NCBI GenBank assembly: GCA_028864885.1
Contig: JAGWLR010000024.1
Location: 1-41,254 of the forward strand
Source of the DNA: Burkholderiales bacterium
GTDB lineage: Bacteria; Pseudomonadota; Gammaproteobacteria; Burkholderiales; Burkholderiaceae_C
DNA length: 41,254 nt
Direction of reading: 5' to 3'
Part shown: positions 28,185 to 36,608 of the stretch, piece by piece
Layout: every line of letters begins with the position of its first letter
Position numbering within the stretch: the stretch's first letter is position 1
Notes under the pieces: generated by a model
The model's database searches: none
What the model was told of the DNA's origin: nothing
The model's input: only the letters and a program-made list of their open reading frames with translations
Translations under genes and position numbers: made by a program

Positions 28185-29257
28185 GCACGTCACCCCGTCA
28201 TTACCTGCGTCCCTTGGACAAAAAGCAGGGCCGCATCGACATGAGCCACGGCGCTGGCGGGCGTGCCACGCATCAACTGGTGGCAGAGGTGTTCAAACCT
28301 GCCTTTTCACGCACTTGGCCTGCGGGGTGGCAAGACGCTGGTGACGATGGTGCCGTATTGCCCCCCCTGCCTGAGGCCGCGAATGGCGGGCGCCTGGTGA
28401 TGTCAACCGACGCCCATGTCGTTGCCCCGCTGTTCTTTCCGGGCGGCGACATCGGCCAATTGGCCATCCATGGCACCGTCAACGACCTGGCGATGATGGG
28501 GGCCAAGCCTCTCTACCTCACGATCACCTGCATCCTGGAGGAAGGGCTGCCGCTGTCGGAGCTGATCCAGGTGGTTCACTCCATGGCTGAAGCGGCTTGC
28601 CGGGCGGGTGTCGCCGTCGTGGCCGGAGACACGAAAGTGGTGGAACGCGGCAAAGGCGACGGGATGTACGTGAGCACCAGCGGCGTAGGCTGGCAGCGCC
28701 AGGGTGTCTCGTTATCGGGCGGTCAGGCTCGCCCAGGGGATGCGATCCTGCTATCTGGCCCGATTGGCGAGCATGGTCTGGCCGTGCTCAGCCAACGCCA
28801 GGGTCTGCAGTTCGACTCGCCGATCGTGTCCGATTGCGCCCCGCTTCACGATCTGGTCGAGCGCTTGCTCGATACGCAAGCGGTCGTTCGCGTTCTGCGG
28901 GATCCCACTCGGGGCGGCCTGGCCACCAGCCTCAATGAAATCGCTGCGGCATCTCAGGTGGGAATGAAACTGGAAGAGTCCAGGATTCCGGTTTCCCCTG
29001 CGGTGCAAGGGGCTTGCGAACTGCTCGGATTGGATCCGCTGTACATCGCCAATGAGGGCAAGTTGCTGTTGATTTGTGACCCAGACGATGCAGACAAACT
29101 GCTGACGGTGATGCGTGGACACCCCCTTGCGGCTCACGCTGAGCGTATTGGAGAGGTCACAGAAGACCCACATCATTTCGTCCAAATGCGCACACGGTTC
29201 GGCGGTTGGCGTATGCTGGACTGGTTGACGGGCGAACCTTTGCCACGGATTTGCTGA
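28181..29257 (+). CDS. hypE: Hydrogenase expression/formation protein HypE
   Basis: A 358-residue PurM/AIRS-fold ATPase that dehydrates a C-terminal thiocarboxamide to thiocyanate, the source of the active-site cyanides. The C-terminus is PRIC, whose final Cys is the carbamoyl acceptor. The N-terminal IDMSHGAGGRATHQLV and DAGDDGAVLP blocks form the ATP site, and GDTKVVERGKGDGMYV is also typical. The ATG overlaps the hypD stop as ATGA. A cupin gene follows after 12 bp. Confidence 0.96.
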   Translation: MSTSPRHYLRPLDKKQGRIDMSHGAGGRATHQLVAEVFKPAFSRTWPAGWQDAGDDGAVLPPLPEAANGGRLVMSTDAHVVAPLFFPGGDIGQLAIHGTVNDLAMMGAKPLYLTITCILEEGLPLSELIQVVHSMAEAACRAGVAVVAGDTKVVERGKGDGMYVSTSGVGWQRQGVSLSGGQARPGDAILLSGPIGEHGLAVLSQRQGLQFDSPIVSDCAPLHDLVERLLDTQAVVRVLRDPTRGGLATSLNEIAAASQVGMKLEESRIPVSPAVQGACELLGLDPLYIANEGKLLLICDPDDADKLLTVMRGHPLAAHAERIGEVTEDPHHFVQMRTRFGGWRMLDWLTGEPLPRIC

Positions 29258-29269
29258 TGGAGGTCCATC

Positions 29270-29602
29270 ATGGCCATTGCACATGCTGCTTCGGGTGACG
29301 TGATCCACGCCATTGCCTTGGGAAACGAGCTGCGTGAAACACCCAGTCACGCCCTGCTCAAGGGCTCTAACCTTGAGTTGATCCGCTTGATCATGCCGGC
29401 GGGCAAGGTGATGAAAGATCACCGCGTCAGTGGCGAGGTCACCATCCACTGCCTTGAGGGTGTGCTTGAACTCAGCACCCCCGAAAAGACCCAGACCCTG
29501 CAAGCTGGCGATCTGGTCTACCTCGCTGGAAACGAGCCTCATGGGCTCAAGGCGGTGATGGACGCGTCGGTGTTGTTGACCATCAGCCTGACCCGTCAAT
29601 GA
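29270..29602 (+). CDS. Cupin-domain protein inside the hydrogenase operon
   Basis: A 110-residue single-domain cupin. The first motif reads GKVMKDHRVSGEVTIHCLEG: it has the His and Glu of G-X5-H-X-H-X3-E-X6-G, but the second His is Val. The second motif, GDLVYLAGNEPHGL, keeps its His. A metal site of two His and one Glu is therefore possible. The start has GGAGG six bases upstream, the best ribosome site in the cluster. The stop overlaps the hoxF start as ATGA, so this protein is translationally coupled to the diaphorase subunit. Its role is unknown; metal handling, sensing or protection of the enzyme are conjectures. It could also be an unrelated passenger. Confidence 0.85.
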   Translation: MAIAHAASGDVIHAIALGNELRETPSHALLKGSNLELIRLIMPAGKVMKDHRVSGEVTIHCLEGVLELSTPEKTQTLQAGDLVYLAGNEPHGLKAVMDASVLLTISLTRQ

Positions 29603-31338
29603 CGACGCAGCAAGAGATCGCGCTCACCGACATCCTCTCCCGCTATCAACCGGGTGCGGGCTGCCTGCTTCAGGCACTGAGGCAGATCCAGGCCCGCTTC
29701 CACCACATCCCCTTCTGGGCCATCGACCGATTGGCCCAGGATTGGGACCTCAGCTATGCCGCGATTCGAAGCGTGATCGGCTTCTATCACTTCCTCAGTT
29801 TCGAACCCAGGGGGCGCTACACCGTCTACCTCAGCGACAGCGTCACCGATCGCATGCTGGGAAGCGAGGCCCTGCTTGAGCGCCTGTGCCGCCGATTGGG
29901 TGTGGCTCCCGATTCGACGCGCGCCGATGGCTTGGTGTCTGTCCACCGAACCTCTTGCACAGGCTTGTGTGACCAAGGGCCAGCCGGATTGATCAATGGC
30001 CTGCCACTCACGCAACTGACCGAGCGCCGCATCGATGAGGTGGCAGACCTGATTGGGTCTGATACGCCGTTGTTTGATTGGCCGGTCGACTTCTTCGCCA
30101 TCGTCAACCCCATCGGCCGCCATGATCTGACCCTGAGTCATCCGATTACGCCAGGCTCCGCCATCAGTCAAGCACTGCAGCGCGGACCACAAGGGATGAT
30201 TGACACCCTGCGCGCGGCAGGCCTGCGCGGTCGTGGTGGCGCCGGCTTCGCCACCTGGCAGAAATGGGATGCCTGCCGCCAGGCGCTTGGGCCACGCGCC
30301 ATCACCTGCAATGCCGACGAGGGAGAACCTGGCACTTTCAAGGATCGCATGCTGTTGATGCAATGGGCGCATGAGGTGATCGAAGGCATGACGATTGCCG
30401 CGTTGACCGTGGGCGCCGAGCAGGGCTTCCTCTATCTGCGCGGCGAATACGAGTTCATCGAACCCCATTTGCAAGAGGTCTTGCACGACCGCCGTGAGCG
30501 TGGCTGGCTGGGTGCCGATGTCGCGGGATCCGGCCAACGGTTTGACATCGAACTCCACCTGGGCGCTGGCGCCTATGTGTGCGGTGAAGAAACGGCCTTG
30601 ATCGAATCGGTCGAAGGCAAACGAGGCATCCCTCGCACGCGCCCCCCCTTCCCCGTGGATCGCGGGTACCTGGGTCTGCCCACCGTCAACAACAACGTTG
30701 AAACCTTTGTGCAAGTGGCGCAAATTGCCCTGCATGGTGAGAGCTGGTTCACCAGTCGCGGCACCGAAAAATCCAGAGGCACGCGCATCCTCAGTGTGGC
30801 CGGCGACGTGTCACGACCCGGCATGTATGAAATTCCTTGGGGCACGACGGTGGCCGAGGTGCTTCAAGACTGCGGTGCCAGCGACGTTCAAGCCGTGCTG
30901 GTCGGTGGCCCATCTGGCAAGCTGATCGACCAGAGCCAACTTCAGCGACAGATCAGCTTCGAAGATCTGCCCACAGGCGGTGCGTTCACGGTGTTCAACG
31001 CTTCTCGGGACATGGTCGACATCGCGCGGCAATACACCCATTTCTTCGCGCACGAGTCCTGCGGCTTTTGCACGCCTTGCCGGGTCGGATGCGGCCAGTT
31101 GGTCGAGACGGCTGATCGCCTGGTCGCAGGCCATGCCAGCGCACAAGACATCACGCGACTGCAAGACACCGGTCGGCTCATGCAACGAACCAGTCACTGT
31201 GGGCTGGGCCAGACCGCTGCTCACCCTCTGCTCGATGTGATCACCCATTTCCCACAGCAAGTGGCGGCCCGCCTGGTCGATCCGCAGCAGGCTTTCGACC
31301 TGTCTGCTGCCGTGGTGGACATGCAGGCTTTGACTTGA
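29599..31338 (+). CDS. hoxF: NAD-reducing hydrogenase diaphorase subunit HoxF
   Basis: A 579-residue subunit that takes electrons from HoxU and reduces NAD+ on FMN. A NuoE-like N-terminal part (about 1-155) is fused to a NuoF-like part. NuoF marks are LRGRGGAGFATW (about 209-220, NADH/FMN), NADEGEPGTFKDR, GAYVCGEETALIES, and the [4Fe-4S] ligands Cys488, Cys491, Cys494 (SCGFCTPCR) and Cys534 (SHCGLGQ). In the NuoE-like part only the SCTGLC pair (Cys120, Cys124) is present. The other usual pair is replaced in VYLSDSVTDRM, so a complete [2Fe-2S] centre of the NuoE type is unlikely. The ATG overlaps the cupin stop. Confidence 0.96.
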   Translation: MTTQQEIALTDILSRYQPGAGCLLQALRQIQARFHHIPFWAIDRLAQDWDLSYAAIRSVIGFYHFLSFEPRGRYTVYLSDSVTDRMLGSEALLERLCRRLGVAPDSTRADGLVSVHRTSCTGLCDQGPAGLINGLPLTQLTERRIDEVADLIGSDTPLFDWPVDFFAIVNPIGRHDLTLSHPITPGSAISQALQRGPQGMIDTLRAAGLRGRGGAGFATWQKWDACRQALGPRAITCNADEGEPGTFKDRMLLMQWAHEVIEGMTIAALTVGAEQGFLYLRGEYEFIEPHLQEVLHDRRERGWLGADVAGSGQRFDIELHLGAGAYVCGEETALIESVEGKRGIPRTRPPFPVDRGYLGLPTVNNNVETFVQVAQIALHGESWFTSRGTEKSRGTRILSVAGDVSRPGMYEIPWGTTVAEVLQDCGASDVQAVLVGGPSGKLIDQSQLQRQISFEDLPTGGAFTVFNASRDMVDIARQYTHFFAHESCGFCTPCRVGCGQLVETADRLVAGHASAQDITRLQDTGRLMQRTSHCGLGQTAAHPLLDVITHFPQQVAARLVDPQQAFDLSAAVVDMQALT

Positions 31339-31352
31339 GATGCCGTGCTGAG

Positions 31353-32057
31353 ATGGAAAACCCTCAGACCTTCATGCTGGATGGACGCCCCATCCCGTTC
31401 ACACCCGGCGAGACCGTGATGCAGGCCGCCACCCGTGCCGGGGTCTACATTCCGCATCTGTGTCATCACCACGAATTCGATCCCATCGGCAGCTGCAAGG
31501 TGTGCAGCGTGCGAATCAACGGCCGCCTGATGGCATCGTGCACGCTGCCTGCCCATGCCGGGATGGTGATTGAATCAGAATCACCGGACATTCAAGACGA
31601 CCGTCGTCACTTGGTTCAGATGCTGTTCGTCGAAGGCAATCACCACTGCCCATTCTGCGAAAAAAGCGGTCAATGCCATCTGCAGGCGGTGGGATACCAC
31701 TTGGGCATGCATGACACGCATTTTGTGCATGAGTACCCGGTCCATCCGGTGGATGCGTCGCATCCCGACGTCTGGCTGGATCGAAGCCGTTGCATCCTGT
31801 GTGAGCTGTGCGTACGAGCGAGCCGAGATGTCGATGGCAAAAACGTGTTTGCCATCGGCGGCCGAGGCCTGAAAACGGAACTGCTCATCAACAGCCCCAG
31901 CGGCTTGTTGCGGGACAGCGGCGTAGCGGCCAGCGATCGGGCGTTGTCAGTCTGCCCCGTGGGCGCGCTGATGCCCAAACGCCAAGGCTTCGTGATCCCC
32001 ATCGGGCAACGTCCGTACGACCACGCTGACATCGCCCAGCGTTCGGAGGACACATGA
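31353..32057 (+). CDS. hoxU: NAD-reducing hydrogenase diaphorase subunit HoxU
   Basis: A 234-residue electron-transfer subunit resembling the N-terminal part of NuoG. Visible ligands are a [2Fe-2S] set (Cys37, Cys48, Cys51, Cys63 in HLCHHHEF, GSCKVCSV, ASC), a His/Cys set for one [4Fe-4S] (GNHHCPFCEKSGQC, Cys99, Cys102, Cys108), and a further [4Fe-4S] set (Cys147, Cys150, Cys153 in RCILCELCV and Cys201 in SVCPVGAL). It carries electrons between HoxY and HoxF. An upstream TTG is in frame but the ATG at 31353 begins the conserved part. The stop overlaps the hoxY start. Confidence 0.95.
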   Translation: MENPQTFMLDGRPIPFTPGETVMQAATRAGVYIPHLCHHHEFDPIGSCKVCSVRINGRLMASCTLPAHAGMVIESESPDIQDDRRHLVQMLFVEGNHHCPFCEKSGQCHLQAVGYHLGMHDTHFVHEYPVHPVDASHPDVWLDRSRCILCELCVRASRDVDGKNVFAIGGRGLKTELLINSPSGLLRDSGVAASDRALSVCPVGALMPKRQGFVIPIGQRPYDHADIAQRSEDT

Positions 32058-32605
32058 GCCAACCTGCCGACAAGCTGCGAATCGCCACCTGCTCTCTGGC
32101 CGGCTGCTTTGGCTGCCACATGTCCTTGCTCGACATCGACGAGGCCTTGGCTGACCTGATCGAGCACATCACTTTCGATCGCAGCCCGCTGACCGACATC
32201 AAGCACGTCGACCCGGCAGGTGTGGACATCGGCCTGATTGAGGGCGGTTTGTGCAACGAAGACAACGTGCACGTGCTGCGTGAATTCCGATCACGCTGCA
32301 AGGTGCTGGTGGCAGTGGGGGCCTGCGCCATGTACGGCGGCGTGCCCGCCTTGCGCAACGGCATCCCAGTGGCCGAACTGGTTCGTGAGGCTTACCTGGG
32401 GTCCGACCTGTACAACCCACAGGTACCGCGTGATCCTGAATTGCCGGCCCTGCTTCACAAGGTGCTGCCGGTGCACGAGGTCGTGCCCGTTGACTACACG
32501 CTGGCTGGGTGCCCTCCGCCAGCCGATGCCTTCAAAGAACTCATCCTGGCACACCTGCAAGGCCGCCCCCCAGCGCTGCCTGCCTCGCTGAGACACTTCG
32601 ACTGA
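32054..32605 (+). CDS. hoxY: NAD-reducing hydrogenase small subunit HoxY
   Basis: A 183-residue [NiFe]-hydrogenase small subunit of the short group 3d form. It carries only the proximal [4Fe-4S] cluster: Cys18 and Cys21 in AGCFGCHMS, a Cys in VGACAMYGG and one in LAGCPPPADA. The Tat signal of membrane-bound small subunits is absent, so the enzyme is cytoplasmic. The ATG overlaps the hoxU stop (ATGA), and hoxH starts 5 bp after its stop. Confidence 0.96.
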   Translation: MSQPADKLRIATCSLAGCFGCHMSLLDIDEALADLIEHITFDRSPLTDIKHVDPAGVDIGLIEGGLCNEDNVHVLREFRSRCKVLVAVGACAMYGGVPALRNGIPVAELVREAYLGSDLYNPQVPRDPELPALLHKVLPVHEVVPVDYTLAGCPPPADAFKELILAHLQGRPPALPASLRHFD

Positions 32606-32610
32606 TCGCC

Positions 32611-34101
32611 ATGCCCCACCCTCTTGAAACCGCCGCCGATCCCAATGGTCTGGAGCGCGTCGTCATCGAACCGGTGAGCCGGGTCGAAGGCCATGGCAAG
32701 GTCACCTTGTTGCTGGACGAACACCGACGCGTGCAACAAGCCCGCCTGCACATCGTCGAATTCCGCGGCTTCGAGCGCTTCATCCAGGGCCGTCCCTACT
32801 GGGAAGTTCCCACCCTCGTGCAGCGCCTGTGCGGGATCTGCCCGGTCAGTCACCTGCTGGCGGCCAGCAAAGCCTGCGACGCCTTCGTGATCGGCGCCAC
32901 GCGCATCACCCCTAGCGCTGAAAAGCTGCGTCGGCTGCTTCATGCCTCGCAAGTGCTGCAATCCAACGCCTTGCACTTCTTTCACCTGGCTTCGCCTGAC
33001 CTGCTCTTCGGCTTTGACGATGCCATTGAGCACCGCAACATCATGGGGGTGCTGCAAGACGAACGCGAACTGGGTCTGCGCGGCATCCGCATTCGAAAGT
33101 TCGGACAAGAGGTGATCCGCATCCTCACCGGCAAACGCGTGCATGGCACGGGCTCGGTCCCGGGCGGATTCAATCGACCGCTCTCGGCTACCGATCGCGA
33201 CGCCTTGTTGCAGGAGATCCCACAGATCATCGACTGGTGCGCACAGGCGCTGGTGCTGGCACGGGATCTTTTTTTGACAGGCCTGCCCGAACAACGCGAC
33301 TTCGCCAACTTCCCTTCGATGTTCATGTCGCTGGTTCGACCGGATGGCGCGGCGGATCTGTATGACGGGGGCCTGCGCGTGAACGATGCACAGGGCTTGC
33401 ACGTGGTCGACCACTACGATGTACGGCGCTATCAAGATCTGCTGACCGAAGAGGTCAAACCCTGGACCTACATGAAGTTCCCGCATCTGCGGGCCATGGG
33501 CCCCGACCGCGGCTGGTATCGAGTGGGGCCGCTGGCTCGCATCAACAACGCCAGCTTTCTTGATACACCGCGGGCCGAAGCCGCCCGTGAGGAGTTCAAG
33601 GCGTGGAACCACGGCAAGCCCGTCTCGGCATCGCTGGCACAACATTGGGCCCGCATGATCGACATGCTGCACTGCGCCGAAACCATCGAGCGACTGCTCG
33701 ACGATCCCGACATCTCCGGAACCAATTTGATGGCACAAGGCCAACCGCTGCGAGAAGGGATCGGGGTGATCGAAGCCCCACGCGGCACCTTGATTCACCA
33801 CTACCGGATCAGCGACGATGACCTGATCACCTATGCCAACCTGATCGTCTCGACCACGCACAACAACACCGCCATGAACGAGGCCGTGCGCAGCGTGGCG
33901 GCACACTATTTCGATGGCCGCGCCCTGAGTGAAGGCCTGCTCAATCGGATCGAGGTGGCCATCCGAGCCTACGACCCCTGCCTGTCATGTGCCACCCATG
34001 CCATCGGCAAGATGCCGCTGCGCCTCGAATTGCTAGATGCGGACGGACAGACAGTCGATCTGCTCTATCGCCACGACGACGGACAGATCGAGCGGCCATG
34101 A
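32611..34101 (+). CDS. hoxH: NAD-reducing hydrogenase large subunit HoxH
   Basis: A 496-residue precursor of the catalytic subunit that holds the Ni-Fe(CN)2CO site. The N-terminal motif RLCGICPVSH gives Cys74 and Cys77, and the C-terminal DPCLSCATH gives Cys457 and Cys460. These are the four nickel ligands. The 33 residues after His463 (starting AIGKMPL) are the peptide removed by HoxW once nickel is inserted. Motif spelling and length agree with group 3d bidirectional enzymes. The stop overlaps the hoxW start. Confidence 0.97.
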   Translation: MPHPLETAADPNGLERVVIEPVSRVEGHGKVTLLLDEHRRVQQARLHIVEFRGFERFIQGRPYWEVPTLVQRLCGICPVSHLLAASKACDAFVIGATRITPSAEKLRRLLHASQVLQSNALHFFHLASPDLLFGFDDAIEHRNIMGVLQDERELGLRGIRIRKFGQEVIRILTGKRVHGTGSVPGGFNRPLSATDRDALLQEIPQIIDWCAQALVLARDLFLTGLPEQRDFANFPSMFMSLVRPDGAADLYDGGLRVNDAQGLHVVDHYDVRRYQDLLTEEVKPWTYMKFPHLRAMGPDRGWYRVGPLARINNASFLDTPRAEAAREEFKAWNHGKPVSASLAQHWARMIDMLHCAETIERLLDDPDISGTNLMAQGQPLREGIGVIEAPRGTLIHHYRISDDDLITYANLIVSTTHNNTAMNEAVRSVAAHYFDGRALSEGLLNRIEVAIRAYDPCLSCATHAIGKMPLRLELLDADGQTVDLLYRHDDGQIERP

Positions 34102-34580
34102 AGCCCACCCTCGTGTTGGCCATCGGCAATCCAAGTCGGGGCGATGACGCTCTGGGCCCACTGCTGTTCGACCAGCTTGGCGCCTGGCTTGTTCATCAAC
34201 CCCAGGGCACACAGGACGCGATCGACCTGCTTTGCGAACTGCAACTTCAACCCGAGCATGTGTACGACCTGCAAGGGCGCGATCGCGTACTGATCATCGA
34301 CGCCTCCGTTGATGGCACGCCAGACGTCCGTTGCATCCCCCTGGCAGAAACGCCAACAGCGCCCTCGATTTCTTCCCATCAGTGCTCGCCTTCTGCCTTG
34401 ATCAGCTGGTATCGACAGTTGTTTGAGGCGCCGCCACCGGCCTGCCATCTGTTGACCCTACCCGGTCATGGCTATGAACTCGGCGCGCCCCTGACCGCGC
34501 AGGCAGAAGGCTCGCTGACCCAGGGGTGGCATCTTCTACTGCAATGGCTGAACGCCCCCCTCGAGGCACAGCATGCATGA
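34098..34580 (+). CDS. hoxW: Hydrogenase maturation endopeptidase HoxW
   Basis: A 160-residue protease that cleaves the C-terminal peptide of HoxH. The N-terminal motif LAIGNPSRGDDALGPLLFD contains the first conserved acidic nickel-sensing residue, and VLIIDASVDG contains the second. A His-containing segment, LTLPGHGYELG, follows. The ATG overlaps the hoxH stop as ATGA, which ties the protease to its only substrate. Its last eight bases overlap the start of hypA. Confidence 0.93.
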   Translation: MKPTLVLAIGNPSRGDDALGPLLFDQLGAWLVHQPQGTQDAIDLLCELQLQPEHVYDLQGRDRVLIIDASVDGTPDVRCIPLAETPTAPSISSHQCSPSALISWYRQLFEAPPPACHLLTLPGHGYELGAPLTAQAEGSLTQGWHLLLQWLNAPLEAQHA

Positions 34581-34920
34581 GTTGTCGATTGCACTGGAAG
34601 TCGTCAACTTGCTGGAACAGCAGGCCGCGATTTTGGAACGCATCACCCAGGTGAATCTGGCGATCGGGGCCTTGAGCTGCATCGAACCCGAAGCCTTGAA
34701 AACGGCCCTCGAAGTGGCCACGCGAGGCACTCTTGCAGAAGGTGCGAGACTGACGTTCGAGTTCATCCCCGCAGCGGCGCGCTGTGACGATTGCCAGGGT
34801 GAGTTCGAGCCAGACAGCCGAATTGAACCTTGCCCCCTGTGCGGCTCACCTCGCAAGACATGGTTGGCAGGTCAGGAATTGCGAATTCGCAGCCTGGAAG
34901 GTGTAGCGCGCCCTGACTGA
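34573..34920 (+). CDS. hypA: Hydrogenase nickel-insertion protein HypA
   Basis: A 115-residue nickel chaperone. The N-terminal MHELS is the nickel-binding MHE motif (His2). The zinc site has two CxxC pairs, RCDDCQGEF and PCPLCGS. HypA works with HypB, whose gene is the first of the unit 10 kb upstream, so the usual hypA-hypB pair is split to the two ends of the operon. The stop codon forms part of the terminator hairpin. Confidence 0.96.
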   Translation: MHELSIALEVVNLLEQQAAILERITQVNLAIGALSCIEPEALKTALEVATRGTLAEGARLTFEFIPAAARCDDCQGEFEPDSRIEPCPLCGSPRKTWLAGQELRIRSLEGVARPD

Positions 34921-34951
34921 TGCTGCAACGCAGCATCTTTACGGCTTTTTT
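34919..34951 (+). terminator. Terminator of the hyp-hox operon, overlapping the hypA stop
   Basis: GATGCTG (34919-34925) and CAGCATC (34931-34937) form a 7-bp stem with loop CAACG, then TTT, five bases and a run of six T. The first two bases of the stem belong to the TGA stop. This marks the end of the hydrogenase unit. Confidence 0.7.
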
Positions 34952-35030
34952 ATGCGCGCCGTGCCAGAATTTTCAGCACCATGACGCGCTTCACCCTAAG
35001 CTGATCGGCATTCAGGCTCCGCTTCGCAGT

Positions 35031-36608
35031 ATGCAAACCGCCTCCCCAGCCACCTTGGCTCCCGCATCCCGAAAAGGAGGCATTCAGTATCTCTGGAGTG
35101 CCGCCGCCTGCGGTTTGACTACGGTGCTGACTTGGCCGGTTCACAATGTGCTCGACCCCGTCAACACCGTCATGTTGTTTCTCTTGACGGTGGTGTTGGT
35201 GGCCGCGCGGTGGGGCCGAGGTCCGGCCGTCATGGCGGCCTTCCTGAGCGTCGGGTTGTTCGATTTTTTCTTCGTTCCCCCTCGCCTGTCCTTCGCCGTC
35301 ACCGACATTCAATACGTGCTGACCTTTGTGGTCATGCTGGCGGTAGCCTTGATCATCGGCCATCTGACCATTGGCTTGCGTCAACGTGCTGATGAGGCCG
35401 TGGTGGTGGCGAATCGATCTCGTGCGCTGTACAACCTGGCCAGCCATCTGGCCGGCGCGTTGTCGGCCGAGCAGGTGCGCGAACACAGCGCGGGCTTCGC
35501 TTACGACCAACTGGCGGCTGACCTCAATTTGCTGGTACCCGATTCAAACGATGCACTACAAGGTGTCACCCCAGCAGACTCGATTTTGCTTGCCCACGCT
35601 CAGCCCGAGGTGACGCGCATTCTGAAGATGGTCTACCAGGACAACAAGGGCGTCATCTCACATCAGGTGTCGGCCGATGGCTCATTGATGGTGGTGTTGC
35701 CCCTGCCGGGCTCCACCCGTTCGCGTGGCGTGGTGGTCCTCACCCACCGTTTGCCGCATGACCGGACGCTAGAGAACCAACGTCCCCTGCTCGAAGCCGT
35801 GGCCTCGCTCATCGGCACAGCTCTGGAGCGACTGCACTTCGTCGAGGTGGCCCATCACAGTCAACTGGAAGCCTCCGCAGAACGGCTGCGCAACTCGATT
35901 CTGTCTGCGCTCTCTCACGACGTCCGCACGCCCTTGACCTCGCTGTATGGCCTGGCCGACACCCTGACCCTCATGCAGCCGCCCCTGCCTGACAAAGCCA
36001 GAGAGATGAGCGCCGCCATTCGGGACCAGGCCATGCGCCTCAACCGCATGGTGTCGAATTTGCTCGACATGGCGCGCTTGCAAAGCGGACGAGCCAGCGG
36101 GCACCTGCCGCTTCGCCGTGAGTGGCAACCCATCGAAGAGGTGATCGGCCCCAGCATCCAGATGCTGGGCAGCAGCCTGGATCGGCACCCGGTGCGGGTC
36201 CAACTGTCACCCGGGCTGCCCATGGTCTACATCGATGCTGTCCTGCTTGAGCGGGTGTTTGCCAACCTCATTGAAAACGCCAGCAAATACAGCCCGCCCG
36301 ACACGGCCATCCGCATCCTGGCCGACCTCCATCAAGCCCAATTGCGCGTACGCATCTACAACGATGGGCCCGGCTTCCCTACCGATAAACTGCACCATGT
36401 GTTCGACCTGTTCGAGCGTGGCCTGCCTGAATCCAACATCCCGGGGGTGGGACTGGGCTTGGCCATCTGCCAGGCCATCATCGAGGCCCATGGCGGGCGC
36501 ATCCAGGCGATCAATCCGCCCGAAGGCGGTGCCCTGGTCCAGTTCGATTTGCCTTTGGGTACACCGCCGACCATTGAGCCAGAAGCTGCGCGCGAGGGAG
36601 GGGCATGA
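35031..36608 (+). CDS. KdpD-like sensor kinase lacking the N-terminal KdpD/Usp domains
   Basis: A 525-residue membrane kinase. The DUF4118 block (about 20-115) has four hydrophobic segments, including FLSVGLFDFFFVPPRLSFAV as in KdpD. A GAF-like region (about 125-270) follows. The HisKA domain carries His296 in LSALSHDVRTPLTSLYG, and the ATPase domain has NLIENASKYSPP, NDGPGFP and GVGLGLAICQAI. The roughly 370-residue N-terminal KdpD and universal-stress domains of full KdpD are absent. It is paired with a KdpE-like regulator (ATGA overlap) and a potassium transporter. The ATG at 35031 is the only in-frame ATG near the conserved part; no strong ribosome site precedes it. Confidence 0.9.
   Translation: MQTASPATLAPASRKGGIQYLWSAAACGLTTVLTWPVHNVLDPVNTVMLFLLTVVLVAARWGRGPAVMAAFLSVGLFDFFFVPPRLSFAVTDIQYVLTFVVMLAVALIIGHLTIGLRQRADEAVVVANRSRALYNLASHLAGALSAEQVREHSAGFAYDQLAADLNLLVPDSNDALQGVTPADSILLAHAQPEVTRILKMVYQDNKGVISHQVSADGSLMVVLPLPGSTRSRGVVVLTHRLPHDRTLENQRPLLEAVASLIGTALERLHFVEVAHHSQLEASAERLRNSILSALSHDVRTPLTSLYGLADTLTLMQPPLPDKAREMSAAIRDQAMRLNRMVSNLLDMARLQSGRASGHLPLRREWQPIEEVIGPSIQMLGSSLDRHPVRVQLSPGLPMVYIDAVLLERVFANLIENASKYSPPDTAIRILADLHQAQLRVRIYNDGPGFPTDKLHHVFDLFERGLPESNIPGVGLGLAICQAIIEAHGGRIQAINPPEGGALVQFDLPLGTPPTIEPEAAREGGA

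Noticed and set aside
29596-30735. 379-codon minus-strand open frame over hoxF
   Set aside because: It is opposite a strongly supported diaphorase gene and has no protein-like features.
32494-33906. 470-codon open frame antisense to hoxH
   Set aside because: It mirrors the codon pattern of hoxH, shows no recognisable motif and has no ribosome site.
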